In this document: piece by piece, positions 10,056 through 20,884 of the stretch
How the letters are laid out: every line of letters starts with the position of its first letter
Numbering within the stretch: position 1 is the first letter of the stretch
NCBI GenBank assembly: GCA_003313425.1
Contig: NHZP01000008.1
Span: 372,001 to 436,000, forward strand
Direction: 5' to 3'
DNA length: 64,000 bases
From: Pseudopyrenochaeta lycopersici
Taxonomy: Eukaryota; Ascomycota; Dothideomycetes; Pleosporales; Pseudopyrenochaetaceae
Made by a program: the position numbers and the translations under genes
Notes under the pieces: model-generated
Seen by the model: only the letters and a program-made list of their open reading frames with translations
Database searches by the model: none
What the model was told of the DNA's origin: nothing

Positions 10056-11558
10056 ATGTCGATCAACATCACCACCAAAATTCCCTTGCGAAATTTCAAG
10101 TCACAGGCTCCGCGGTGCTGTAGGGTAAAATCTACCGCGCAGAGACGGCAATTTTTCTTCAAGTCATTCTGGAACAGATCACCAAGTGCCGCAGAGTATG
10201 CCGGATGGGCCCCTGCCACTGGTGGCCCGAAGCGGCCGACCAAACTTGAAGAGCAGCAACAACGAGAGCACGAATTGAAACAGATGAAAGAGCAGGAGTC
10301 GTTGATCCACGATGATACAAATATTGGACAGTTGGATGGTAAACCAGCCAAATGTATCGCCGTGAACATTGATGGCGATCCCAAAATCTTTGACACGGTC
10401 TTTCTTCGCGATAGTTGCATGTGCTCGCAGTGCAGAGATCCCCACAGCAAGCAAAAGTTGTTCCAAACTTCAGACATCCCGGAAGATTTAGAGGGAAGCT
10501 GTAAGTCTGTGGTCGACGAGGAGAAGGGTCTTTCTATTGAGCTGGAGTGGAAAAGTGACGTCAAGGGATTTGGACCAGAACACCGCACGCGCCATTCAAT
10601 CGACTGGCTACGAAGAGCGCTCAACACAGAGGTCGAACTACGAGGTGGTGTAAGACACGATGATCGTGTCCTATGGGACAGAGAAAAAATCACAAAAGAT
10701 AATAAATGGGTCGACTATAACGACTACATGTCCCAAGATGAGACTCTCTTCGACGCACTTACCCACCTCAATAAATACGGCCTTCTCTTTCTTGAAAATG
10801 TCCCTGACTCAGAAGAGTCTGTCGTCGAGCTCGCCTCCCGCATCGGTACTCTGAAAGATACCTTCTACGGTCGCACGTGGGATGTTCGCTCCAAACCAAA
10901 AGCCGAGAACATTGCCTACACGCCGCAATTCCTCGGGCTCCACATGGACCTACTCTACACATCTAACCCACCACATCTCCAACTCCTACATTCCCTCCGC
11001 GCACGAACACCCGGTGGTGAATCATTCTTCAGCGATTCCTTCCACGCAGCACACCAATTGCAACGCAAATCGGCTGGCCAATTCCGAACTCTTTGCAATT
11101 TCCAAGTCACATATCAATACCACCACCCGACACATCATTACCACTTTAACCGCCCAACCATCGAACTCTTCCCGTATCCCAAATACAGCGAGCCCACCAA
11201 TCTCGCAATAAAGCGCGTAAACTGGTCTCCACCCTTCCAGGGTCCATTTGAGGCGCGTATTGGTACCAACAACCAGACCTCGCTTCGTTCATATATCGCT
11301 GCTTCACATGCATACGAGAAGCTACTGAGCAGCGAGGAGAACCTGTATGAGTACAGGCTCAATGAGGGCGAGTGCGTAATCTTTGACAATAGGAGGGTGT
11401 TGCACGCTAGGAAAGCATTTGATGCGACTAAGGGAGAACGATGGCTCAAAGGCGCTTACGTGGACGACGATGTCTTCTTCTCGAAGCTGAGAGTGCTGGA
11501 GGAGAAGTTCAATGGCAGCTGGATTGCTGAGGGTGTGGTTAGACATTCTGTGAAATAG
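10056..11558 (+). CDS. Gamma-butyrobetaine dioxygenase-like Fe(II)/2-oxoglutarate oxygenase
   Basis: An intronless gene of 500 residues. The N-terminus (1–60) is basic and low in acid, consistent with a mitochondrial presequence. An acidic/Gln-rich helix follows. The GBBH-type N-terminal zinc domain then shows C121, C123 and C126 (SCMCSQCRDPH) with H180 as probable fourth ligand. The TauD-type catalytic domain carries the iron triad H296, D298 (LGLHMDLLY) and H450 (VLHARKAF), plus R462 for 2-oxoglutarate. The closest described activity is hydroxylation of gamma-butyrobetaine to carnitine; trimethyllysine dioxygenase is a close relative and cannot be excluded. All metal ligands are present, so it should be active. 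Confidence 0.87.
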   Translation: MSINITTKIPLRNFKSQAPRCCRVKSTAQRRQFFFKSFWNRSPSAAEYAGWAPATGGPKRPTKLEEQQQREHELKQMKEQESLIHDDTNIGQLDGKPAKCIAVNIDGDPKIFDTVFLRDSCMCSQCRDPHSKQKLFQTSDIPEDLEGSCKSVVDEEKGLSIELEWKSDVKGFGPEHRTRHSIDWLRRALNTEVELRGGVRHDDRVLWDREKITKDNKWVDYNDYMSQDETLFDALTHLNKYGLLFLENVPDSEESVVELASRIGTLKDTFYGRTWDVRSKPKAENIAYTPQFLGLHMDLLYTSNPPHLQLLHSLRARTPGGESFFSDSFHAAHQLQRKSAGQFRTLCNFQVTYQYHHPTHHYHFNRPTIELFPYPKYSEPTNLAIKRVNWSPPFQGPFEARIGTNNQTSLRSYIAASHAYEKLLSSEENLYEYRLNEGECVIFDNRRVLHARKAFDATKGERWLKGAYVDDDVFFSKLRVLEEKFNGSWIAEGVVRHSVK

Positions 11559-12317
11559 ATGGCCTAGAGCAGGGGTTTGCATTAGCCGGCGCTGGAATCA
11601 GAGTATAGAGAGGTTTAGCATTTTCTATGTTGGATTGAGGTTGCATAGCGGGTGGTTGTATGTCAAAAGCATAAGCAATATTTTGTTGAGTTCCGACACG
11701 ATGACTATTACTGACATTGCATTCTGGTGTTATGAAAGTCTGATGATAAGGGGACAGGAAAATGAATTGTGAATGCTGAATGGAACGCCCACTTCATCGC
11801 AACGGTGACGCGGAGCATGTTCATAGAGTTAGAGTTGTAATGAAGGGAAACTAGGCCAAACATTAACTACCGCATCGTCCACGCTTCACACTCCGATGCG
11901 AAACGGAGCAGTTTAAATAATGATATTCAAACAACAAGAAGCAATTTCCATTCACTGCAGCACTGTTTAGGAGCCTGTGGCATTCATTCACGGGCGCCAT
12001 ACAGTTGGGTGTGATTGTCAGATTATGGGGCTGAACGTTCAAGGATAGAACACTGGTAGTTTATTCAAGCATCTTGAAAGTTCTGATATTGATGTAATAA
12101 TATTATTGAGAAAAGGCCTCAGAGGAGAGGTTAAAGGGAGAGCTGATGATTTCCAGAAGTAACAGCGTCGTGATGGAGGCTCTGTGACATCCAAAGCGTA
12201 CAGTCGCTCTGATAAGCTGTAATCAAGTCTATCAAGTTTGACATGCCATATCCTGCTTCTCCCATATCTTACAAATCAATTTCCCAGACTCGGCACTTGT
12301 CGATTCGCATGTTTCCC
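11559..12317. other. Convergent 3' region, no gene seen
   Basis: An AT-rich stretch between the stop of the dioxygenase gene (+) and the stop of the F-box/2EXR-like gene (−). I see no supportable coding or RNA feature. Confidence 0.5.
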
Positions 12318-13145
12318 CTAGACAACGCGAATGCCGTGCTGTCGGACAACTTCCAAGCCGCGCTCAATCCGAACCTCTTCAACCATCTCCAAGAACTGTT
12401 CTTGCTGTTTTTTTCCCAATTCCAGAGACGGCGTTTCAATGACCATGGTTTTGAGGTTCGGAAACGCAGCACAGGGATTTGCCCACAAACGCTTCAGCTT
12501 TGCCTTTGGACGGACATAATAAAGCATCAGCTGCATGTCTACGACCATTCTCCTAATCGAGTCCCGTTGGGCAGGCAAAAGACGCCGCCATGTCATCTCG
12601 AGAGCTTCCCAGCCACAAAAGCAGAAGAGGTTCGTGCTAAACGTCAGTGTTGCTGTCTCGTTGTAGATCTGTCGGCAGACGCGCAGTAGGGCGAGTTGCT
12701 CATCTGGACAGAATTTGAGATGATCGGGGTGGTTAGATTCTTCAGGGCGGAAGTAAGCACCCATAGTTGCTGATGAGAGGATGCGACTGCCTCCAAGTAC
12801 ATACTCGAAGATTTTTGCTCGTATCTCTGCCGGGAGACGGAGAAGGGGCGACAGGCTATTGTTCTGAGCACTATAGTTTTGTTAGCATCTTTACCTACCA
12901 GATTGGACTAGAGAAGTGACATACACTGATACCAGATGCTTTGGTGTTTTGTTCAAGGATACCAGTCCGTTTTTGAGTCGATACACGCGCTTTCGCCCCT
13001 GACGTGATTTTCTCAGTGCTACACCCGTTTCTCGAGCCCAAATGGCTTCTTCGTGGGGATCCGCTTCATAAAATTCAGCTCCTTGGTCTCTATATCCGCT
13101 TTCCGTTATGGGGTTGTCCAGGTCTTCATGAAGATATCGATCCAT
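12318..13145 (-). CDS. F-box/2EXR-like fungal protein of unknown function
   Basis: Exons 12925–13145 and 12318–12870 (intron 12871–12924) join in phase to 257 residues. The second exon opens with NNSLSPLLRLPAEIRAKIFEYV, the LPxEIR-type motif seen in fungal F-box-like/2EXR domain proteins. It is followed by LLRVCRQIYNETATLTF and an aromatic-rich segment. Such proteins are abundant in filamentous ascomycetes and mostly uncharacterised; an adaptor role in ubiquitin ligase complexes is only a guess. The chosen start is the ATG at 13145; in-frame ATGs at 13253 and 13301 would add 36 or 52 residues. Expression and exact N-terminus are uncertain. Confidence 0.7.
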
Positions 13146-15826
13146 CGCGTGGTTGAGTAGCAGGAGGTTCTGGTTCGTTTTGTTCAAGTGGAGGTTGAAA
13201 GAAGGCTCGAGTAAATAAGACCCTTTCGAAAACATAATGTAGTGAAAAGACATTTTTATAGACGAGGTAAACATATGTAAACAAAGTTGATGAACATTCA
13301 CTTAGGCACCAGTGTTTTGACACAATTCTCGATACCAAATACCTCATAATCGACCGAGTGAAATCTCTAGGAATGATCAAATATACTTCACAATCCTATT
13401 CATCAGCCTTGGCGTTGTCACTGATCAAGGAGGTCCCACGGTGAGTTGCCTAGGCCAGAGAGCGATAGAAGAATAGATGTGAAGGATCTTCCACGTGCAG
13501 CGCTAGCCAGATCCGACTTCGGCCGATTACACCTTTCTTCGCCAATCGTAAGCCTTTCTACGATAATTTTTAGGGTGACAACAAACTGCTTTCAACCTTG
13601 ATATGTGGATCTGATATTCTCACAGGGAGCTGTGTAGAATACTGGTTAATTAATTTGAGCGTGGGAATATCTCCAAACCATGGGTGCATATGTATAAGAT
13701 CCACTGGGTGTCGCAAACAGAATTCACGATGCTAGGAGTCCGCGAAGCGTCGAGCATGTCTTTAGTGTGGGCGAGTAGGTCCTAAGGTGTTCTCTCGACG
13801 ATTTCGACGTGGTATGCTCGTTGTGGTTGCCAGTCTTGCCTCCAGTCTCTCCGTCACTTATACGACAACCTTCGACTTGACTGCCCCACAAAGGGCCAAA
13901 TCTTTGGAGTTTTCCTTCGGCCTCTCGCGCTATCATCTATATCTCCTCTTCTCAATAAACTCCATGGGCTTCTTGCATCCCCTGAGTTGCTTTAGGCTTC
14001 ATTGCTACAATAAAAATGGGCTGCAGTCCAACGGCCTTCGCCATTCATAAACTAAACATACTTGTCTTATTATCGGTTATTGGGTAAGCGAATACCCAGT
14101 TTTCATCACTGTGGAGTATCTCATCTTCTGCCGTGCTAGGTGGCAGAAATATGACTGGAAATTCTTGTCAAAGCCGGGTGTTTTTATCCATTCGAGTCGC
14201 ATCAATTAATGTCTTTTTGTTTGGTTTCTTGGGCGCAGCGACGATATAAGACAAGCTGGTACACGGTAACTACCATTGAGTGTTTGAAACGTAAGTTAGT
14301 GAGGTGAGATTTGAGCGTAGCCCTTTTTGTAGTTTTGCCTTCCCGTTTTTCGGTGGAAGGATGTGGTCGCAGATATTCTGGCCCGTATAGATAGGAGTGA
14401 GAAATCTCCGTCTGTTTTGCGGCATAGACTCTATAGGTCATCGTCTATCGCCTGGGTAATTTTACCGTTGTTAGTGTCACTACACCCCTTGCCGCTAGCC
14501 TTGCTATAAGTGACCAAGCACATTGCATTTACCGTCTGCCAAGGACAACCTTCTGCATGGTTGAGTCCATGGCACACTATTTTCACAGTCCAAACTTGAA
14601 AGACCCTCAACCTAATACATTCGATCCCGAAGTCTCAATATACAGCAATTATGGCTCTTGTGTCGTTTTTTACTATCTCACTGATACTCGGTTTATCCGT
14701 CGTTGGCTGGATCGATCTTTTCGTTACCATAGGCTAGCCTATTGTCCGCAGGATTGATTCTGTTTACTGTAAACCTATGGAGACTCGAAGAACTTGGAAT
14801 CATATTACAAATGCTGCGAGCAATGCCAGATATTTCGACACAGGTACATTGATCCCGAGCGTATATTCTGGGACGAGAAGAGACATGAGTGTTAGGTGTG
14901 GGCTTGTACAGGGTTGAAGGTACGCCGAACAAGTTTGGATCATGAGGGGAAGATTGCAAAAGCTAATAGAAGTCTAGGTGGATGCGGGAAAATTGTGTCA
15001 GGAATGTAGTTAAGATAAGAGAAGCCACTGCACGTTGTCTCGGAATTTTGCCTGAGCTTATAAGTCAGTACAGCCTCGAGTGAGATAGTCAATTTTCTTA
15101 AGAACAGAATAACTCAGTATGATGTTTAGGTTAGGATGGGATGAAGCTGTAATCTCAGCAAATTTTTGGATCTCTTGCTTTTCTGGAATTACCCCATCGA
15201 TAGTCCTTGATACGCTAAACAATTTCAGGCTACGTAATGACAAACATGAAGTAAAGGTGCGTAAGGACTTGAAGGCTACCAACTCTATTTCGAGGAGTAA
15301 GCTCGTCTAGGAAAGAAGACATGAGCCCTTCCAGCATGTCTCGGCTTTGAAACCACGGTCCAACACTGCTTGCTGTTGGATTCAAAGCGGTAAGACTTTG
15401 TTAGCTCTTTTCAGCTCCCTTGCAGTTTGTTGGAACTGAATTGATTGATGTTCTATAGATCTACCTGGTCCTATAAATATAGGTAGGTAGAGAGACAGCT
15501 TGCTGTATGTCTTAGACAGCAAGCAAGACTGTCTAACAAATATGAGATGGAAGCTGCTGGAAACCAACACAGTTCAAAGGAGGACGTGTTGGCGTTGTGA
15601 ACCTGCTCAAACAACTGTAAACTTCCAACATCACGCTTTCTTCGCGTTCGATACTAGTGGAGGATAAAATGGTGCACTAAAGACACAATAAAATGAACAA
15701 AAACCAAAATATGACGCCGAACTATAGAAGTTCGTGATTCTGGAGCGCCTAACGTGCATGATGGTGAAGTAGAACCTGGCTAAGACGAAGAGTTCAAGTG
15801 CAAAAAGATGACAAAAAAGATAATTG
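13146..15826. other. Gene-poor AT-rich stretch
   Basis: About 2.7 kb with only short scattered ORFs on both strands, none with recognisable domains or convincing splice structure. The only structure I see is a group of short inverted repeats at 15358–15600. It is probably intergenic DNA or an old degenerate insertion. Confidence 0.5.
15493..15534. repeat. Imperfect inverted repeat (hairpin)
   Basis: The left arm AGACAGCTTGCTGT (15493–15506) pairs with the right arm at 15516–15534, leaving a five-base bulge and a nine-base loop. The nine-mer GCTTGCTGT recurs at 15368–15376. Smaller perfect seven-base inverted repeats lie on both sides (TCCAACA/TGTTGGA near 15358 and CCAACAC/GTGTTGG near 15565–15595). 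This could be a remnant of a small inverted-repeat element or just local structure. Confidence 0.5.
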
Positions 15827-15911
15827 TGGACGGATGGATGATCGAAATCCAGACCTCTCGCAACTCATGAGCTCATGCAAAGCGAGCGCTCTACCACTGA
15901 GCTATACGCCC
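15827..15911 (-). tRNA. tRNA-Ala(TGC) with a 13-nt intron
   Basis: On the minus strand the cloverleaf reads: acceptor GGGCGTA; D arm GCTC/GAGC around AGTGGTA; anticodon stem CTCGC/GCGAG; loop TTTGCAT with anticodon TGC; T arm TGGAT/ATCCA around TTCGATC; 3' acceptor TCCGTCC plus discriminator A. The third acceptor pair is G:U, the alanine identity element. A 13-nt intron (15863–15875) sits one base 3' of the anticodon, the canonical position for nuclear tRNA introns. One T·C mismatch lies at acceptor pair 6. The gene length is 85 with the intron and 72 without. Confidence 0.92.
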
Positions 15912-16385
15912 TCAAGAAAGTGATATCTTACGTAAGTTGGGATTATTAGAATTTATAATATTTATATACTCTTACTAAACAGTAACCCGATGACACAGTT
16001 TGTCAATTGCTAAGTTGTTCAGCCTCCAGGCGTTGCTGGAAATTATTTCAATTAGGTTTTGTGGGGTTTCGGAAGTCCGGAAGCGGTTACTAGTGTGCCA
16101 TGGCTGTGTGCACCCACAGCCACTCCCTTGGCGCATCTTGGGGAAACGGTATCGTCAGCTCCCACGAACGCCGTTGCTGGCCACCTCCCAACAAACAAAC
16201 TTGCCTCCTCACTCGAAGCTTACGACAATTGCGCAAGTGACACGTGAATTTGTCTTTCAAGTGAAGTTCGACGTGCCGAATTGACCGCGCGTTTTGAGTA
16301 CAGCTCGGCATTAAACTTCCGCAAGCTGTCAACAGCCCGCAAACAAGCCCGACCCCAAACTATTACAATCACTTTGACCGACACC
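15912..16385. promoter_or_regulatory. Upstream region of the Env7-type kinase gene
   Basis: This holds the 5' flank of the tRNA (minus strand) and the promoter/leader of the kinase gene. The kinase ATG has a good fungal context (CACCATGG). No specific operator was recognised. Confidence 0.45.
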
Positions 16386-17740
16386 ATGGGGTCGTTAGGT
16401 ACATATTTTCTAGATGTGGTATATTCATTTACAAATTGCATGGTGTGCTTTCCAAGCTCTCCCCAGCTTAAGATCAACAGTCGGAGCTTCAAGATACTGC
16501 GATTGCTAGGTGAGGTATGGTTTAGCAATGAGCTACAGATGAGAACCCTGTTTACTGATTGCACCAACAGGGCGGCTTCTCATATGTCTACCTGGTTCAA
16601 GACAACTCAAATCAGCAACTCCTCGCCCTCAAGAAGATCAGATGTCCCTTCGGCCAAGAAAGTGTGAGCCTTGCGCTGAAGGAAGTTGAAGCTTACACAC
16701 TCTTCTCGCCGCATCCAAATATCATACACTCAATCGACTATTCCGTCGAGACCGACAAATCGGATCCATCTGCAAAAACCGTCTACATCCTCCTTCCCTA
16801 CTACCGCCGCGGTAATCTACAAGACTTGATCAATGCGAATCTGGTCAACCACACAAAGTTTCCTGAGCGGAGACTGATGGTACTTTTCTTGGGTGTATGT
16901 AAAGCGCTCAAGGCCATGCATCAGTACAAAGTCAAGGGAGGCCCTGGTGGCGCGCGGAGTGATGCCAAAGCGAAAAAAGTAAGGAGAGAAGCTGCGCGAG
17001 CAGATGCTGAGGCTGCGGAGAGCATGGAGATGCGACCAAGCCGGAGACACAGAGAGGATCAAGATGATGACGAGCAAGAAGCAGAGGGACTCCTGGAGGA
17101 ATCAGAGGTTACCGCTGCACAAGACGGGATAGCGCCCGGGGGTGAGAGAGCGTACGCGCATCGCGACATCAAGCCTGGTATGTCTCCCCCTATCATCGCA
17201 TTACTTAGTATCACAAATGTTAACTGGAAATTAGGCAATATCATGATAGATGATGACGGCAAGACCCCAATCCTTATGGATCTCGGCTCCCTTGCTCCCA
17301 GTCCAACACCAATAACATCCCGTTCCCTCGCACTCCAAGTCCAAGACACCGCAGCCGAACACTCTACAATGCCGTACCGCGCGCCCGAACTCTTTGATGT
17401 GAAAACAGGATCCGTAATTGACACCAAAGTCGATATCTGGTCTCTAGGCTGCACACTCTACGCGTGTCTTGTGGGCAAAAGCCCGTTCGAGGCAAGGTCA
17501 GACGAAACGGGTGGAAGTCTGAGTATTTGTGTCTTGGGTGGTGACTGGAGGTTTCCGGATGAGGGTCAGCAGAGGGGGAAGCAAAAACAAAATCCAGAGG
17601 ACGTGATCACAGAGAGCGTGAAGGAGGTTGTGAGGAAATGCTTGAAACTGGAACCCAGTGAGAGGCCAGATGTCGATGAACTTATTAGCATTGTGGAAGA
17701 GGTGCTGCAGACCTTGCCAGAGGATGGGTCGGAAGACTAA
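16386..17740 (+). CDS. ENV7: Env7/STK16-type (NAK family) protein kinase
   Basis: Exons 16386–16514, 16571–17177 and 17235–17740 give 413 residues. Kinase motifs in order are the Gly loop (LLGEGGFSYVYLVQD, spanning the first splice), the lysine in LALKKI, HRDIKPGN (H240, spanning the second splice), a DLGSL-type magnesium loop, APELF and DIWSLGC. In the slot before HRD there is a highly charged insert of about 70 residues. The N-terminus begins MGSLG with cysteines at 18 and 21, resembling the acylated N-terminus of STK16 and yeast Env7, a palmitoylated vacuolar-membrane kinase that regulates membrane fusion. The HRD-loop intron is 57 nt and stop-free, so retention would insert 19 residues into the catalytic loop. 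Family call is good; symbol by analogy with yeast. Confidence 0.87.
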
Positions 17741-18076
17741 TACCCTTGAATGTAAAAGACGTGTGGGAAAGTTGGAAGATGCTTGTAAGACCATATGCTC
17801 TTAGTGGAGACAGATGCTTGATTCAACTTGTCGTCAATTTCGGGTACCCAGCGAGTTAGCATACCCATTTCTACGAATCTAATGTGAGCGTCCCACAGCC
17901 TCGATACTGAAGATGTGTGAGCACCCAATGGTCTAGAGTGAGGAGAAGTTGATAAGACCTGAGAATAGCTTGTTGATCACAATATTATGCTCGCGAGGTA
18001 TAATTTGATCTTATTCCTAAATCCCGGCACCCTTATACAAAATGTGTAGATTCAACAGCCGCCCGTATTCGATACC
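17741..18076. other. Convergent 3' region, no gene seen
   Basis: A 336-bp gap between the stops of the kinase (+) and the DUF2235 gene (−). It holds the two 3' flanks and nothing else recognisable. Confidence 0.5.
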
Positions 18077-19979
18077 TCACGGATACAAATTCTGTGGCCT
18101 GTTGTCAAATCCAAAGTCAATCATTTTATCCAACGTTGCCAAGAAGTCATTCGGCCCATACTCCTTCACCTTCGCCAACGCATCGAGTGTCTTCTTCGTC
18201 TTCTCACACTCATTATACCACCTCCTTTCAAAGTTGTAATCCTTCTGTGACGTATCGAGTAAAATAGCCCACTCAGGCAGTGCGCAAGTCTCTTTCTCAC
18301 CTTTCTTGTACCACCAGAAGCGATCCTTGTCATCAGTACCACGCCAGTGTTCGCGATTCCAGCCGTCTTTGAGAGGCGAATGTGCGTCCCAGCCGTGCAC
18401 AATGCTGCGATGAAGGACGATGGGATGAATGTACTCATTTGTTTGACCGAGCGTGCGGAGGGACTGCCACTTAGGCTCCTTTGTTTTCTCGTCATACGTC
18501 TCGACGTCTTCATGGCCTGGCATGCGCGTGTGCGTGCCGTTGAGGTGATACATGCCGCCGAATGAGTCTACAAGTGGACCAGTACCCCAACTGAAGTCGA
18601 ATTCCAAGTGTGGATGAGGAGAATCACGTCTTGGAGGTGCCAGCTCATCAGGGCCTGGGTTGATGAATGGAATATTTGGCAGTTTTGGAACGTATTTCCA
18701 GGCCTTTTCACCCCACGTTTCGTGGTGATAAGTGCATGCGTAGCGAATACGGAAGAGCCAGCGTTTGTACTGGGCGAGGTAAAGCTCAAAGGCATCACGG
18801 TCTATAGTCAAGTGGGGAGAGATGCATTGCAGCATCCAACACAGCGTAGCCGTGGAGATATCTGAAGATTGTGTTAGCCTGCTCACCCATCTTTTGATAC
18901 GGCATTACTGACTTTCTGAGTCGCCTTTCATTGTTGAAAAGCAATCATTTGAGCCACCTCCGATGTTGATATGGACTCCTGGAAACTGCGAAAGTACGAT
19001 CAGTTCTCATGGTATTTTCAAGGATGATAAAGGATTGCAGCATACCCAAGCTTGCTTCAACTCAGGAGTAGGCCGATCCGGATCATCAACGAGGTCCTTT
19101 GGAATGTACCATAGAGTGGGACGGAAAGCTTTACGACGTTCATCCAAAGCTAGAGCCTGGAATGCATGCTCGATGTCTACCTTTGGTCAGCTCATATTCT
19201 ACATTCGCTTTTGGAGGCGACTTACTTTCGGTCAGTTTGACGTTATGAAAGCCATACTTCGTCCTGCCCCACGCCAAATTCAGCCCGACCATGTCGGGTA
19301 TCCCCAGGCTACCGACAGTGTCAAAAACCCCGACTACCTTGACCTTGGTACTGCCTAGAAGGGCAAGTTCCCCATGTGGACGAATTTCCCACGCCTCGGC
19401 TAATAATTTGAGATCGTCCAAGCCAATATTGTCAACGTTGACACCACTCTTCTTTAGCTCTTCTCCCTTCTTGCTGAGTTTACCCTTCGTGAACCAAGAC
19501 CAGGCTTCGGTCTTACGAAACTCAACTCCTTCGTCATTCGTCATATACAGCCTATACAGATCTGGAAAGAATTGCATATCGGTAGGTCGAATGACTCCGA
19601 TATCCGAGACCAGTCCAGCGACGGCGCGAGCGGTGTATGCGCCTCGCGAAAAACCGAAGCAGAAAATCTCATCGCCTGGTACGTAGTTCTGGACGATGAA
19701 ATTGTACGCTTCGATGACATTTTCCGCTAGGCCAGCGCCCGTGCCTCCTTGTCGTCTTGCCTCAGATGAACTCAGATCACCAGTCCCTACGCCGCTATCA
19801 TAGTAGACGATCTGGTGGAATTTCTTCTTGGGGTCATCTTTGGCCTCACCAATACGCGCAATAAGACGACAGAGCTTAGTGACATTAGACGGAACGTTCT
19901 CTTTGCTACTCACGCTCGATTGCCAAGTGCCATCACAGCAGATTACGAGGCGTCTTGCCCAAGCTGTGTCGCTGGACAT
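18077..19979 (-). CDS. DUF2235 (Tle1-like alpha/beta-hydrolase) domain protein
   Basis: Four exons, 19226–19979, 19046–19176, 18913–18985 and 18077–18861, join in phase to 580 residues. The N-terminus has the DUF2235 opening RRLVICCDGTWQ. The nucleophile elbow GFSRGAYTAR follows at about residue 120, then FDTVGSLG with the likely acidic residue, and EHAFQALALDE straight after the first splice with the likely catalytic histidine. DUF2235 is related to the catalytic domain of bacterial type VI phospholipase effectors, but many fungal genomes carry intracellular members of unknown substrate. There is no signal peptide or membrane segment. The triad looks intact, so hydrolase activity is plausible; the substrate is unknown. 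Confidence 0.87.
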
Positions 19980-20884
19980 GGTGAAAATTGGCCGTTGTAT
20001 ATAGTTATGAGTAGCAAGAGGGAGTTTGAAAATTTAGACACCGACACGATTGAGAAGAGGGGATATATGCAAGAAGTAAGACGCCAAACACGGACCAAGG
20101 CTGAGGTTCAGGTGGGCTTCTACCACAAACACAACGATCCACGAGACCTTCAGAGGTGATTAAGCACAACTTCCAAAAGGACGTACAATTGGCTGTCAAG
20201 GTTCAGAAGCAATCAGGCAGTAGCACCTCTTGCCTTTTATTTTGGTGGGACATTTACGCGGTGGACAGCAGAAGGAAACGTCGCAAGGCTCAGCTGTAGC
20301 CCCCGCTAATCAATGCGCCTCATCCCCCGGGACACAGCTGAGGGGGCCGCTAAGCGATATGTTCGCGAAGAGGACAAGTGCAAGTGCAGATGCAGGCTCC
20401 CGTCTTTGAATCGACGAATTGGGTGATGCAAAGTCTGGACATTGGAGGAAGTGGTGAATTGAGGCGAAGTCTGAATGGTGGCTTCGGGAAAGCCGCTAGA
20501 TGGGTGTCAGGTGCATGACCCTGAACTATCCTAATTAAGGGTAGTGGTTGATCTTCATTGCGCCGAGCGTGATCAGCGACCCTCTGTGTTTCTTCAGCTG
20601 TGATGCGGCTTGCGTTAAAAACGAGCCATAGGCTGACATGGCACATCGACCGATTGGTGGTATGCGACGGTGGTGCAGAGAACTCTACTGTGGTTGCACT
20701 CGACCCGCTCGTGTTTATTGATCAACAAGACTTAAAATCTCATTCATGAAGGCCTAAAAAGGACATGACTTTTGGGGCTGCATTTGCCAAATTATGGTTT
20801 GCTTGAATTTCTGCCTGCTAGCTGACAGCTCCCGCACTCAATCAACAATTCAAAGACCAAAGTGTAGGGATCTACAGCGCGTAT
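19980..20884. other. Region between DUF2235 gene and NLR pseudogene
   Basis: About 900 bp with the DUF2235 promoter at its left end and the 3' flank of the NLR relic at its right. Short ORFs here (for example 20350–20646, minus) have no recognisable domain. I see no supportable gene. Confidence 0.45.
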
